Shown one piece after another: positions 51,299 to 60,187 of a DNA stretch of 64,000 bases (positions within the stretch are counted from its first letter, which is position 1; every line of letters starts with the position of its first letter). Where the stretch lies: positions 1 to 64,000 of the forward strand of contig NZ_JBFATZ010000008.1 in assembly GCF_040678635.1 (NCBI RefSeq), given 5' to 3'. Made by a program: the position numbers and the translations under genes. The notes below the pieces were generated by a model that made no database searches, was not told the origin of the DNA, and saw only the letters and a program-made list of their open reading frames with translations. The stretch comes from Thermopolyspora sp040678635 (lineage in GTDB: Bacteria > Actinomycetota > Actinomycetes > Streptosporangiales > Streptosporangiaceae).

Positions 51299-51668
51299 CG
51301 GTCCTCCTCAGTGGTACCGAGGGTCGTACACGTTGGCGACCAGGTCAGCGACGATCGCGGCTTTCTCGGTCGGATGTACGTACGCGCGGTGCACTACACG
51401 CCCCCGCCGCCGAGGATGGTCGGCGGCGGGGGCTTGCGGACCTGGAACAAGGGGTGCTTCGTTGATCCAACCGCCTCCACCCTCTCAGCAATGCGTCCGG
51501 AGTCAAGCTGGTTGGTCGGCAGGCGTCCGGCTCAGGCTGATATGCACCTGCGATGCGCCGGACCTGCTTGAAGCGTTCATCGACGGGTAGCCGCCAAGGC
51601 GGCGGGCGCCTGGGGACCGCTCAGCCGCGGACCGGCCAGGCACGCCCACGGCCCTGGCCCCGGCGGCG
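51299..51668. other. Intergenic region, no gene seen
   Basis: About 370 bases between the DUF1349 promoter side and the end of the VOC gene. Short open frames lack motifs and RBS. Confidence 0.4.
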
Positions 51669-52058
51669 TCAGTCCTCCCAGCGCTGGGCGTTCTGATCAT
51701 TCAACGTGCCCGGCTCCTGGGGAATGACGCAGAAGGGCAGCCCGGCGGGGTCCTCCATGACCGCCCACCTGTCGTTCACCATTCGCAGTCGCCTGGCCCC
51801 GAGTGCCTCCAGACGCGCGATCTCCGCCTGTAGATCGTCGGTGTGGATATCGAGGTGAACGCGGGCGGAGCCCGTCCCGAGTCGCTGGATGAGCAGGCCG
51901 AAGGCGTCCCCGGGCAAGGTGGCGCCGTGGTACTCCGGATACCGCCGAGACCGGGTCAGCGTCTGACCGGTCGCCTCCTGCCAGAACGTCAGTTCCTCGT
52001 CGTGAACGCCCTCGGGCACGTCGATCACGACCTTGTGGATCCTGCTGTAATGCGCCAT
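51669..52058 (-). CDS. VOC-superfamily (glyoxalase-like) protein
   Basis: A 129-residue protein with two beta-alpha-beta-beta-beta units: RIHKVVIDVPEGVHDEELTF with the first metal-type His, then TGSARVHLDIHTDDLQAEIA with the second His region and a WAVMEDPAGLPFCVI ending. This is the small VOC type common in actinobacteria, for example in antibiotic binding or lyase roles. Substrate unknown. Confidence 0.85.
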   Translation of the reverse strand: MAHYSRIHKVVIDVPEGVHDEELTFWQEATGQTLTRSRRYPEYHGATLPGDAFGLLIQRLGTGSARVHLDIHTDDLQAEIARLEALGARRLRMVNDRWAVMEDPAGLPFCVIPQEPGTLNDQNAQRWED

Positions 52059-52137
52059 TGCCCCATCCTCCCGCGAGCAGTCCGGAGATCAGGACCTTCA
52101 GCGCCGCGTCGGTGCTGCGCCGCCGGTGAAGGGAGAG

Positions 52138-52164
52138 CCCAGGCCCACCCGTCGTGGGCCCGGG
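52138..52164 (-). terminator. Hairpin downstream of the CHAP hydrolase gene
   Basis: The stem CCCAGGCCCAC/GTGGGCCCGGG has 11 positions with one mismatch and a 5-base loop. It lies about 50 bases beyond the minus-strand stop at 52213. Confidence 0.6.
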
Positions 52165-52212
52165 ATGCTCGTCCGGCGCCGGCCGTACGGGAGAGAAATC
52201 GGCCGGGGGAGG

Positions 52213-52932
52213 TCAGGCGGGGTAGGCGGGATAGCCGTAGCCGACGACCTGCCAGGTGGGGCGGACGCGGCGTTCGACCTTGCCGTTGCCGGTGTTGCCT
52301 TCGATGGTGGTGATGGTGCCGTCGCCGTTGTCGCGTTCCACCAGGCCCACGTGGTCGATGGCGTCGGTGTCCTTGCTGCCGCCCCAGTCGAAGAAGACGA
52401 CGGCGCCCGGCTTGGGCGCGGTGCCCCAGTGGCGGTTGGCCTGGAACCACTTGGCGTAGGTGACGGTGTAGGCGTCCCAGCCGAGGACGGGGCGGATGCC
52501 GGCCTGCTCGCCGACCCAGGAGACGAACATGGCGCACCAGGGGGCGTTGGCGTAGCCGCGCAGGGTGCCGCCGTCGCGGGCGAGGGTCTCCAGGGCGCGC
52601 GGAGTGGACATGTACCACCGCTGGAACTCGGTGCCGCCGCCGTCGGCGTTCTCGGTGACGCCGATCTTGCTTGCCGCGATGCGGAGGACGTCCTGGGCCG
52701 TCACCGGAGGGAGCTTCTTGGCGATGCGCTCCAAGGGGGTCAGCTGGGCGTCGTCGGTGTTGGGGGCGTCTTTGGCCTTTTTCGCGGCGGCTGCACCTCG
52801 GGCCAGGCCGTGGCCGGATGCGGCGAGGCCGGGCGAGGCGGGGAGGACGGCCGCCGCGGCGACGGCCGTACAGAGGATGATGCGAGGGAGGGTTGCGCCT
52901 TCACGTGCCCGGGAGGGGCTGTACATGGACAT
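52213..52932 (-). CDS. Secreted CHAP-domain peptidoglycan hydrolase
   Basis: A 239-residue protein. The N-terminus is a signal peptide (ILCTAVAAAAVLPASPGLAA). A linker with Lys/Asp follows, and then a CHAP amidase/endopeptidase domain: catalytic Cys in NAPWCAMFVSWVGEQAG, His in DAIDHVGLVERD, and the polar IEGNTGNGKVERR end. It acts outside the membrane on cell-wall peptides or cross-links. Expression is probably controlled by the c-di-AMP riboswitch directly upstream, as for resuscitation factors and other wall hydrolases of actinomycetes. Confidence 0.92.
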   Translation of the reverse strand: MSMYSPSRAREGATLPRIILCTAVAAAAVLPASPGLAASGHGLARGAAAAKKAKDAPNTDDAQLTPLERIAKKLPPVTAQDVLRIAASKIGVTENADGGGTEFQRWYMSTPRALETLARDGGTLRGYANAPWCAMFVSWVGEQAGIRPVLGWDAYTVTYAKWFQANRHWGTAPKPGAVVFFDWGGSKDTDAIDHVGLVERDNGDGTITTIEGNTGNGKVERRVRPTWQVVGYGYPAYPA

Positions 52933-52944
52933 ACGGGGGCTTAC

Positions 52945-53105
52945 TCCTTGCTTCCATGCCGCCTACCGGGTTAGCTGACGGGTTCGGGCATGGAAGGTGC
53001 CCTACGACGCGCCGCGACGAGGCGTGCGTCGATTCACCCCGGTGGAGAGTGGGTCCCCGGCTCCTCGAAGATCTCGGACTCGGCGGCCGCGCGTCTCACC
53101 GACAG
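52945..53105 (-). promoter_or_regulatory. ydaO-type cyclic di-AMP riboswitch
   Basis: On the minus strand the leader contains the conserved core CCGAACCCGTCAGCTAACCC followed by GGTAGGCGG, the upstream block GAGCCGGGGACCCA, and GGGGTGAATCG. The closing helix GGCATGGAAG/CTTCCATGCC (52987-52996 with 52951-52960) sits just before the AAGGAG of the CHAP gene. This is the ydaO/yuaA motif, which in actinobacteria switches off wall-hydrolase genes when c-di-AMP is high. Ends are approximate. Confidence 0.9.
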
Positions 53106-53456
53106 AGAGGATCTCCGCCGGAGGGACGACGGTCACGGTTGTCTGGCCTCAACCCGGGCTCGTACGGCGCGCCGGGCCGAATACCATGCGGACGAAGGTA
53201 AACGATTCGGACAAATCCGCGCAAACATCCGTCAAGGTGGGGCGATGGAAAAGCCTTGCGCCATCGGGGTTGCAGGTCGGAAATTTTACCTTTGCCGCCC
53301 CCTCGGGGGCGTCGTCCCAGAGCCGCAATACCGGCAGGTCAAGGGCGGCACATGCCCGCCGGATTCATCCCATTGATCCCGGAGTTTTCCCTACAAATAC
53401 GAAGGGTAGCGTAGCAACTGCTATCTGTAGCCAACAGGCCCGGGGGTCATGGGATC
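53106..53456. other. Divergent intergenic region between CHAP and DUF2235 genes
   Basis: Contains the promoter side of the riboswitch transcript and, from about 53380, an AT-richer stretch that probably promotes the DUF2235 gene. No gene is supported. Confidence 0.45.
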
Positions 53457-55205
53457 ATGCGTCAGCTCATCGTGTGCTGCGACGGCACCTGGAACACGGC
53501 GGAGGACAGGGCCATCACCAACGTGCGGCGGCTCTACAACGCCCTCGCCGAGAAGGACGAGAACGACAATCCACAACTGGCTTACTATCAGCCCGGCGTG
53601 GGCACCATGCGTAACCGTCTCATCGGCGGCGGCACCGGGCTCGGCCTGTCCCGCAATGTGATGGACGCCTATCTGTGGCTGACCACGCGGTACGAGCCCG
53701 GGGACCAGATCTCGCTGTTCGGTTTCAGCCGTGGCGCCTACACCGCCCGCAGCCTCGCCGGCATGATCTCCGCCTGCGGCCTGATCGACACCACCAAGAC
53801 CGACGAGCAGGCGATCCGGCCCCAGCTCCGCCGCCTCTACCAGCAGGGATACCGGCAGCGGGGTCGGCGGAACACGCAGTGGCGCGACGGGCTCACCTTC
53901 CGCTGGGACGCCGACGACGCCAAGAACATCCCGATCCGGTTCATCGGCGTGTGGGACACCGTCGGCGCCCTCGGCGTACCGGACTACCTGGGCGTACTGG
54001 AGATGCTCGACCGGCCGCACCGCTTCCACGACCTGCGGCTCAACCCGCACATCAGGTTCGCGCGGCACGCGCTGGCGATGGACGAGCGGCGCGAGCCGTA
54101 CCAGCCGACGTTGTGGGCCGAGCCGTACGGGCCGGAGCAGGACGTGCTGCAGGTGTGGTTCCCCGGCAGCCACAAGGACGTCGGCGGCGGCCACCCCGAG
54201 CGGGGGCTCAGCGACGGCGCGCTGCGCTGGATGATCGACGAGGCGCGTGAGCTGATCAAGCTCGGCTTCCACAAGGAGACCGTCGAGGACCAGATCGATC
54301 CCGACCCCCTCGACGTCATGCACGACGACGAGCTCGGCGCGATCGGCGTGCTCGACCAGGTCGTGGACCCGATGCTCAAGCCGGTGCGGGAGATGCTGCT
54401 GCGCCCGCGCCCGCGCGCCGTGCCGCGGATCGACCCGCACGCGCCGACCCGGATCATCCACGAGTCGGTGTACGAGCGGCACCAGCGCCCGCCGATCACC
54501 TCCGGCGCCTACCGGCCCACGCGGGTGCTCGCGCCCGGTCAGGAGCGGACGGTCGAGGTGTTCGCGCACGAGCCGTGGAACGAGACCGGGCTGTACCTGG
54601 AGCCGGGCGAGTACCGCTTCATCGCCGACGGCATGTGGCAGGACGGCGACATCATGGCCGGTCCCGAGGGGACGTCGGGGCTCGACCTGCTCAACCCGAT
54701 GCGGGAGCGCCTGCGCCTGCTGTCCACGCTGTGGGGCGGCGGCGAGCGGCTCTTCCGCATGATCACCCGCAACGCCGCGGCGGGCTTCATCGGGGCGCGG
54801 CGCGAGGGCGACCTGCCGTGGATGTCGCTGGTGGGCGTCATCGCCAACGACGCCGTGTCGATCAAGTCGCGCGACGGGATGCGGCACGCGCACGAGCGGA
54901 TCCCGATCGGCATCGGCACGCGCTGCCACGTGACCAAGGGCGGTTACCTGTACGCGTACGCCAACGACGCCTGGGGCCTGTACGGCAACAACCAGGGCAG
55001 CGTGCGCCTCACCGTGGCCCGGTTGGTCGCCGACGAGCCGCACACCGTGCTCACGCACGCCTCGCTCGCGCACACCCTCGGCGGCAACGCCGGCTCCGAC
55101 ATGGGGGGCGGGAACTCCGACGGAGGCGCGCGGACGGTCGCGGGCGGTCGCCGTACCGGGGCGGGGGCGGCGGGCCGGGTGCGCCGTGAGGTGCAGGAGG
55201 CCTGA
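53457..55205 (+). CDS. DUF2235 alpha/beta-hydrolase (phospholipase-like)
   Basis: A 582-residue protein. The N-terminal half is the DUF2235 fold: VCCDGTWN at the start, YYQPGVGT, nucleophile elbow GFSRGAYTARSLAG near residue 95, Asp in GVWDTVGALG near 168, and His in GSHKDVGGGH near 245. All three catalytic residues are present. The C-terminal half (TRVLAPGQERTVEVFAHEPW, GDIMAGPEG, GGYLYAYANDAWGLYGNNQG) looks like a beta-sandwich of the type that binds lipids or sugars. Relatives include type VI phospholipase effectors, but no secretion genes are nearby here. It is probably a cytosolic lipase or esterase. Confidence 0.88.
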   Translation: MRQLIVCCDGTWNTAEDRAITNVRRLYNALAEKDENDNPQLAYYQPGVGTMRNRLIGGGTGLGLSRNVMDAYLWLTTRYEPGDQISLFGFSRGAYTARSLAGMISACGLIDTTKTDEQAIRPQLRRLYQQGYRQRGRRNTQWRDGLTFRWDADDAKNIPIRFIGVWDTVGALGVPDYLGVLEMLDRPHRFHDLRLNPHIRFARHALAMDERREPYQPTLWAEPYGPEQDVLQVWFPGSHKDVGGGHPERGLSDGALRWMIDEARELIKLGFHKETVEDQIDPDPLDVMHDDELGAIGVLDQVVDPMLKPVREMLLRPRPRAVPRIDPHAPTRIIHESVYERHQRPPITSGAYRPTRVLAPGQERTVEVFAHEPWNETGLYLEPGEYRFIADGMWQDGDIMAGPEGTSGLDLLNPMRERLRLLSTLWGGGERLFRMITRNAAAGFIGARREGDLPWMSLVGVIANDAVSIKSRDGMRHAHERIPIGIGTRCHVTKGGYLYAYANDAWGLYGNNQGSVRLTVARLVADEPHTVLTHASLAHTLGGNAGSDMGGGNSDGGARTVAGGRRTGAGAAGRVRREVQEA

Positions 55206-55557
55206 CCGGTCCCGTCGCGAAGCGGTTCGCGGGTCCGCTGGTGAACCCGTGGCAGGCGCGGACGACGCGTCGAACAGGCCCGGCGCTCGGGGGCGTGCCG
55301 GGCCTGTGGCGCGTCCAGGGCCGGTACTCGACCGGTGCTTGAGCGGTGCCGTGTGCGGAGGAGGAGCGCGCGAACCGGCTCGCACCGCCCGCAGGTGAGC
55401 AGGCGGCGAATCAGGGTAGAGCAGGCCGACGCGGGCAGACGTACCTTCGCGCCCGCATCCCGGCGGACACGACCCCGAGGACACGAGCCCCTCCCCGCCG
55501 GCAAAGGCCGCAGAACCGTCGCACAAGGACGGCCGGGAGGGCGCAGAGGAGGCTCAG
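55206..55557. other. Intergenic region before the CBS gene
   Basis: About 350 bases with no supported gene. It ends with GGAGG at 55549, the ribosome site of the CBS gene. Confidence 0.4.
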
Positions 55558-56025
55558 GTGAAGGTCAAGGACATCATGACCGCCCCGGTGATCACCGTAC
55601 GGCGGGACACCTCGGTGCCCGACGTGGCGGCGCTGCTGCGCGGCCGCCGGGTCAGCGCGGTCCCGGTCGTGGACGACGAGGGTGCCGTCGTCGGCCTGGT
55701 CAGCGAGTACGACCTGCTCGCCCGCGAGGGCGCGACCGCGGCCGACGTGATGACCTCCGCCGTAATCAGCGTCACCGAGGACACCGACGTCGACGAGGTA
55801 CGCCACCTGCTGGTGGAGCGGCGCATCCGCCGCGTTCCGGTGCTGTCCGGCGGGCACATGGTCGGCATCGTCAGCCGATCGGACGTGATGGCGCTGCTCA
55901 CCACCGAGTGGGCGTGCGGCGTGTGCGGCGAGGTCACCCGCGGCGAGCGGCCCCCGTCCCGCTGCCCGAAGTGCCACGCCGAGGCGGGCCGATTCGCCCT
56001 GCAGGAGCCCGCCCCGGGCAGTTGA
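55558..56025 (+). CDS. CBS-pair protein with C-terminal zinc ribbon
   Basis: A 155-residue protein starting at GTG 55558. Two CBS domains (residues 1-55 and 62-118, each with a DIM/DVM start and a GLVSEYD/GIVSRSD end) form one Bateman module that binds adenine nucleotides. It continues into a CGVCGEV...CPKC zinc ribbon. It is 37 bases upstream of the E1 alpha gene and may tune the dehydrogenase complex to energy charge. This link is inferred from position only. Confidence 0.87.
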   Translation: MKVKDIMTAPVITVRRDTSVPDVAALLRGRRVSAVPVVDDEGAVVGLVSEYDLLAREGATAADVMTSAVISVTEDTDVDEVRHLLVERRIRRVPVLSGGHMVGIVSRSDVMALLTTEWACGVCGEVTRGERPPSRCPKCHAEAGRFALQEPAPGS

Positions 56026-56062
56026 GCGGCCCACCCATCCACACCCGTAGGAGGCGCGACCG

Positions 56063-57238
56063 ATGGCACCGACCACGCCCGGCCCCGAGCCGGGCCGTAC
56101 CGGGGAGCAGGCGGACAAGCCGCCGCAGGACCGGGCAGGCGAGCCCGCGGCGGAGGATCGAGCGGGCCGCCCGGACGCCGCCGAGGATCCGAAGGCGCTG
56201 ACCGGCTACTACCGCCGGATGGCGCTGATCCGGTCCTTCGAGCTGCGCGCCGCCGAGATGTACACCCGGGCGAAGATCGGCGGCTACTGCCATCTCAACC
56301 TCGGCGAGGAGGCCACGGTCGTCGGCCTCATGGCGGCGCTGCGGCCCACCGACTACCTGTTCACCACCTATCGGGAGCACGGGTACGCCCTGGCCCGCGG
56401 CGCCGAGCCCGGCGCGGTCATGGCCGAACTGTTCGGCCGCGCCACCGGCATGTCGGGCGGCTTCGGCGGGTCGATGCACCTGTTCGACTGGAACCTGCGG
56501 CTGCTCGGCGGGTACGGCATCGTCGGCGGCCAGATCCCCCCGGCGACCGGCGCGGCGCTGGCGATCGCCCACCGGAGCGCGCCCGGGCCCGACGGGGAGG
56601 CGGTGATGTGCCTGATGGGCGACGGCACCACCAACATCGGCGCCTTCCACGAGTCGCTCAACCTCGCCGCCGTGTGGCGGCTGCCCATCGTGTACGTGAT
56701 CGTCAACAACCTGCTCGGCATGGGCACGCCGGTCGAGGCGGCCTCCGGCGAGCCGGAGCTGTTCCGGCGCGGCTGCGCGTACCGCATCCCCGGGGAGCGG
56801 GTGGACGGCAACGACGTGCTCGCCGTACGGCGGGCGGCCACGGCGGCGATGGACCGCGCCCGGTCCGAGCATCAGCCGGTGCTGCTCGAGGCGGTCAGCT
56901 ACCGGCTGCGCGGCCACTCGGTCGTGGACCCGGCCCGCTACCGGTCGGTGGAGGAGACCCGGCGGCTGCGCGAGCTGGACCCGCTGCCCGCCTTCCGCGC
57001 CCGGCTCATCGACGACGGGGTGCTGGACGAGGAGAGCGCGGCCCGCATCGACGACGAGGCCGAGCGGGAGGTCGCCGCCGCGATCGAGTTCGCCGACAAC
57101 AGCCCGCCGCCCGCCGTGGAGACCCTCTTCGACCACGTGTACGCCACGCCGGTGGCCAACGCCCCGCGCGAACTGCCCGGCGACCCGCTGCCGGTGGGCC
57201 GCACGGACGAGGCGGACGAGGCGGACGAGGAGGGGTGA
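56063..57238 (+). CDS. pdhA: 2-oxoacid (pyruvate) dehydrogenase E1 component, alpha subunit
   Basis: A 391-residue TPP-dependent E1 alpha. A charged 45-residue N-terminal extension precedes the domain. The TPP/Mg motif GDGTTNIGAFHESLNLAA to VIVNN is complete, and the phosphorylation-loop region YRLRGHSVVDPARYR is typical. With the beta and E2 genes it forms the E1-E2 part of a complex that converts 2-oxoacids to acyl-CoA. Pyruvate is the usual substrate for this subtype, but branched or acetoin substrates cannot be excluded. Confidence 0.92.
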   Translation: MAPTTPGPEPGRTGEQADKPPQDRAGEPAAEDRAGRPDAAEDPKALTGYYRRMALIRSFELRAAEMYTRAKIGGYCHLNLGEEATVVGLMAALRPTDYLFTTYREHGYALARGAEPGAVMAELFGRATGMSGGFGGSMHLFDWNLRLLGGYGIVGGQIPPATGAALAIAHRSAPGPDGEAVMCLMGDGTTNIGAFHESLNLAAVWRLPIVYVIVNNLLGMGTPVEAASGEPELFRRGCAYRIPGERVDGNDVLAVRRAATAAMDRARSEHQPVLLEAVSYRLRGHSVVDPARYRSVEETRRLRELDPLPAFRARLIDDGVLDEESAARIDDEAEREVAAAIEFADNSPPPAVETLFDHVYATPVANAPRELPGDPLPVGRTDEADEADEEG

Positions 57239-57241
57239 GCG

Positions 57242-58249
57242 GTGGCGCAGACCATGACCTACCGGCAGGCGCTGCACGACACGCTCCGCGCCGAGCTGCA
57301 GCGGGACGAGAACGTGCTGCTCATCGGCGAGGAGATCGGCGTCTTCGAAGGCTCCTACAAGATCACTGCGGGGCTGCTGGCCGAGTTCGGCCCCCGGCGG
57401 GTGCGGGACACGCCGATCAGCGAGGAGGGGTTCACCGGCGCCGCCGTAGGCGCGGCGATGCTCGGCCTGCGGCCCATCGTGGAGATCATGACGATCAACT
57501 TCAGCCTGCTCGCCATCGACCAGATCGTCAACCACGCGGCGAAGATGCACGGCATGTTCGGCGGCCAGGTGTCGGTGCCGATGGTGCTGCGCACGCCCGG
57601 CGGCGGCGGGCAGCAGCTCGCCGCCACGCACTCGCAGAACCTCGAGGTGTACTACGCGCACGTGCCCGGCCTGAAGGTCGTCGCCCCCTCGACGCCGGCC
57701 GACGCCAAGGGCCTGCTGAGCACCGCCGTACGCGACGACGACCCGGTGATCTTCCTGGAGAACCTGGCGCTGTACAACACCAAGGGCGAGGTGCCCGACG
57801 GCGACCACACCGTGCCGATCGGCCGGGCCGCCGTGTCGAAGCAGGGCCGTGACCTCACCATCGTCGCCTACTCGCGGGCGGCGGTGGTCGCGCTCGACGT
57901 CGCCCGCCGCCTGGCGGAGGAGGGCATCTCCGCCGAGGTCGTGGACCTGCGCAGCCTGCGCCCGCTGGACCGGGAGACCATCTGCGCGTCGGCGCGCAAG
58001 ACCGGGCGTGCGGTCGTGCTTGAGGACGACTGGCTCAGCTACGGCGTCGGCGCGGAGATCGCCGCCACCATCCAGGAGGGCGCCTTCGATCACCTCGACG
58101 CCCCGGTACGCCGGGTCGCCTCGGCCGAAGTGCCCCTCCCCTACGCCAAGCCGCTGGAACTCGCCGCGATGCCCGACGCGGCCGCCCTCACCCGGGTGAT
58201 CCGGGAGATCCTCGACGCCACCCGTTTCACGCCCACCGGGCAACGCTGA
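57242..58249 (+). CDS. pdhB: 2-oxoacid (pyruvate) dehydrogenase E1 component, beta subunit
   Basis: A 335-residue E1 beta starting at GTG 57242, three bases after the alpha stop with GAGGAGG overlapping the alpha C-terminus. It has the conserved EEIGVFEGSYKITAGL, DTPISEEGFTGAAVGAAMLG, RTPGGGGQQLAATHSQNLE and LEDDWLSYGVGAEIAA blocks. It forms an alpha2beta2 heterotetramer with the upstream product and contributes the other half of the TPP site. Confidence 0.93.
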   Translation: MAQTMTYRQALHDTLRAELQRDENVLLIGEEIGVFEGSYKITAGLLAEFGPRRVRDTPISEEGFTGAAVGAAMLGLRPIVEIMTINFSLLAIDQIVNHAAKMHGMFGGQVSVPMVLRTPGGGGQQLAATHSQNLEVYYAHVPGLKVVAPSTPADAKGLLSTAVRDDDPVIFLENLALYNTKGEVPDGDHTVPIGRAAVSKQGRDLTIVAYSRAAVVALDVARRLAEEGISAEVVDLRSLRPLDRETICASARKTGRAVVLEDDWLSYGVGAEIAATIQEGAFDHLDAPVRRVASAEVPLPYAKPLELAAMPDAAALTRVIREILDATRFTPTGQR

Positions 58250-58267
58250 CGGTCCGGGAGACCTGCC

Positions 58268-59671
58268 ATGCCAGAGATCATCATGCCCCGCCTGTCCGAC
58301 ACGATGGAGGAGGGCACGCTCAGCCGCTGGTTCAAACAGGAGGGCGACCAGGTTCACAGGGGCGACGTGCTCGCCGAGATCGAGACCGACAAGGCCGCGA
58401 TGGACCTGGAGGCGTACGACGAGGGGCCGCTGACGCGGATCCTCGTACAGGAGGGCGAAACGGTGGCGATCGGCACGCCGGTCGCGATCATCGGCGAGGG
58501 CGCCCCGGCCCCGGAGCCGCAGGCCAAACCCGAACCGGCCAAGCGCCGGGCGGAGGAGGCGGAGACCGGCGCGACGGAAGGGCCCACGGATCAGGCCGTC
58601 GAGGCGGAAGCGGTGAGCGCACCCGGCGAGCGGGCCGCCCCGGCGGAGGAGCCGCCCGCCCCGGGACCGCGAGGGCGGCTGCGGACGTCCCCGCTGGCAC
58701 GGCGGATCGCCCGTGACCACGGCATCGACCTCGCATCCATCACCGGAAGCGGCCCCGGCGGGCGCATCGTCCGCGCCGACGTCGAGGACGCGATCTCCCG
58801 CAAAGAGGCGGGCCCGCCGACCGCTCCCCCGACAGCCCGCCCCACCGAGCCGACCGCCCGTCCGGCCGAGCCCGCCGCCCGCCCCGCCGAGCCCGCCGCC
58901 CGCCCCGCCGAACCCGCCGCCGAGCCGCAGCCGCGCATGCGGGCGGTCCTGCAGGAGACCGAGGCGCCCCGCCTGGCGGAGGAGGACGTCGAGGAGATCG
59001 CGCTCAACCGGATACGCCGCCTCACCGCGCAACGCATGACGCGCAGCGTCCAGGAGGCGCCGCACTTCTACCTCACCTCGGTCGTGGACGCCGAGCCGCT
59101 GCTCGCCTACCGCGCCGAGATCAACGCCGCGCTCGCCGACCGCGGCCCGAAGGTCAGCGTCACCGACCTGATCATCAAGGCGTGCGCCGTCATGCTGCGC
59201 GAACACCCGGAGCTGAACGCCTCCTGGGGCGACACCCGCATCCTGCGCCATCGCCGGATACACGTGGGCCTCGCGGTCGCCCTCGACGACGGCCTGATCG
59301 TCCCCGTCATCCACGACGCCGACCGCAGGACGCTCACCGAGATCGCCGCCGAGGCGCACGACCTCGCCGACCGGGCGCGCTCCGGCCAACTGTCGCTGGA
59401 CGAACTGACGGGCGGCACCTTCACGCTCAGCAACCTGGGCCCGTTCGGCATCGACCACTTCACCGCCGTGATCAACCCGCCCCAGGCGGCGATCCTCTCC
59501 GTCGGCGCGGCCAAGCCCAATCCGGTGGTACGCGACGGCGAGGTACGGCCGGGCGTGACGATGGCCCTGACGCTGTCGATCGACCACCGCATACTCGACG
59601 GCGCCACGGGCGCCGCCTTCCTCCGCGACCTGAAGAACCTCCTGGAACAGCCGCTGCGCATCGTCGTGTGA
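58268..59671 (+). CDS. pdhC: Dihydrolipoamide acyltransferase E2
   Basis: A 467-residue E2. One lipoyl domain at residues 1-80 (lipoylated Lys in ETDKAAM), an E3/E1-binding domain about 138-175 (SPLARRIARDHGIDL, GSGPGGRIVRADVE), an Ala/Pro-rich hinge with ARPAEPA repeats, and the catalytic domain from 235 with the active-site motif DHRILDG near 440. No E3 gene follows, so the complex must borrow lipoamide dehydrogenase from elsewhere. Confidence 0.93.
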   Translation: MPEIIMPRLSDTMEEGTLSRWFKQEGDQVHRGDVLAEIETDKAAMDLEAYDEGPLTRILVQEGETVAIGTPVAIIGEGAPAPEPQAKPEPAKRRAEEAETGATEGPTDQAVEAEAVSAPGERAAPAEEPPAPGPRGRLRTSPLARRIARDHGIDLASITGSGPGGRIVRADVEDAISRKEAGPPTAPPTARPTEPTARPAEPAARPAEPAARPAEPAAEPQPRMRAVLQETEAPRLAEEDVEEIALNRIRRLTAQRMTRSVQEAPHFYLTSVVDAEPLLAYRAEINAALADRGPKVSVTDLIIKACAVMLREHPELNASWGDTRILRHRRIHVGLAVALDDGLIVPVIHDADRRTLTEIAAEAHDLADRARSGQLSLDELTGGTFTLSNLGPFGIDHFTAVINPPQAAILSVGAAKPNPVVRDGEVRPGVTMALTLSIDHRILDGATGAAFLRDLKNLLEQPLRIVV

Positions 59672-59682
59672 GACCGCCGGCG

Positions 59683-60048
59683 TCACCCGTCCGGCCCGCG
59701 AAGCCGTTCGGCGAGCACGGCGGCCTGGCTGTGGTCGAGGTCGCGGGTGGCGGTGAGGAGGGTGAGGCCGTCGTGCTCGGCGAGGTCGCGCAGGTGGTCG
59801 AGGGCCTCGCGGTGGCCGGGGTCGGCCAGTTCGGCGAGGTAGCGGCGGCGGAACTCGGCGAAACGGGACGGCTCGTGGCCGTACCAGCGGCGCAGTTCGG
59901 CCGACGGGGCGATGTCGGGGAGCCATTCGTCGAAACGCGCGGCGTCCTTGCGCAGGCCGCGGGGCCAGACGCGGTCGACGAGCACACGTCTGCCGTCGTC
60001 CGGCGCGGTCTCCTCGTAGATCCTGCGGCAAGTGATCCGCATGCTCAT
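59683..60048 (-). CDS. DUF488 family protein
   Basis: A 121-residue protein starting at ATG 60048. Characteristic blocks: RRVLVDRVWPRGLRKDAARF, DEWLPDIAPSAELRRWYGHE, FAEFRRRYLAEL and LTLLTATRDLDHSQAAVLAE. It is the short DUF488 type with unknown biochemical role. It is convergent with the E2 gene (11 bases between stops) and divergent from the nucleoside hydrolase gene. Confidence 0.88.
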   Translation of the reverse strand: MSMRITCRRIYEETAPDDGRRVLVDRVWPRGLRKDAARFDEWLPDIAPSAELRRWYGHEPSRFAEFRRRYLAELADPGHREALDHLRDLAEHDGLTLLTATRDLDHSQAAVLAERLRGPDG

Positions 60049-60187
60049 GACGTCCCTCCCGGATCGGTGGTCCGGCGCTCCGACGGCCGGACCCGGCGGT
60101 TCGTCCTTCCCGGGCGACGTTCCCCGGGTACGGCCCGCCAATCGATCACCATGGTCGATCCCGAGACCATGCCGGAGAATCGGCGGT

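Noticed and set aside
56063..59671. Dehydrogenase operon as part of the polyketide cluster
   Set aside because: It is separated by 18 kb of unrelated genes and carries pyruvate-type E1/E2 features. Kept only as a low-interest hypothesis.
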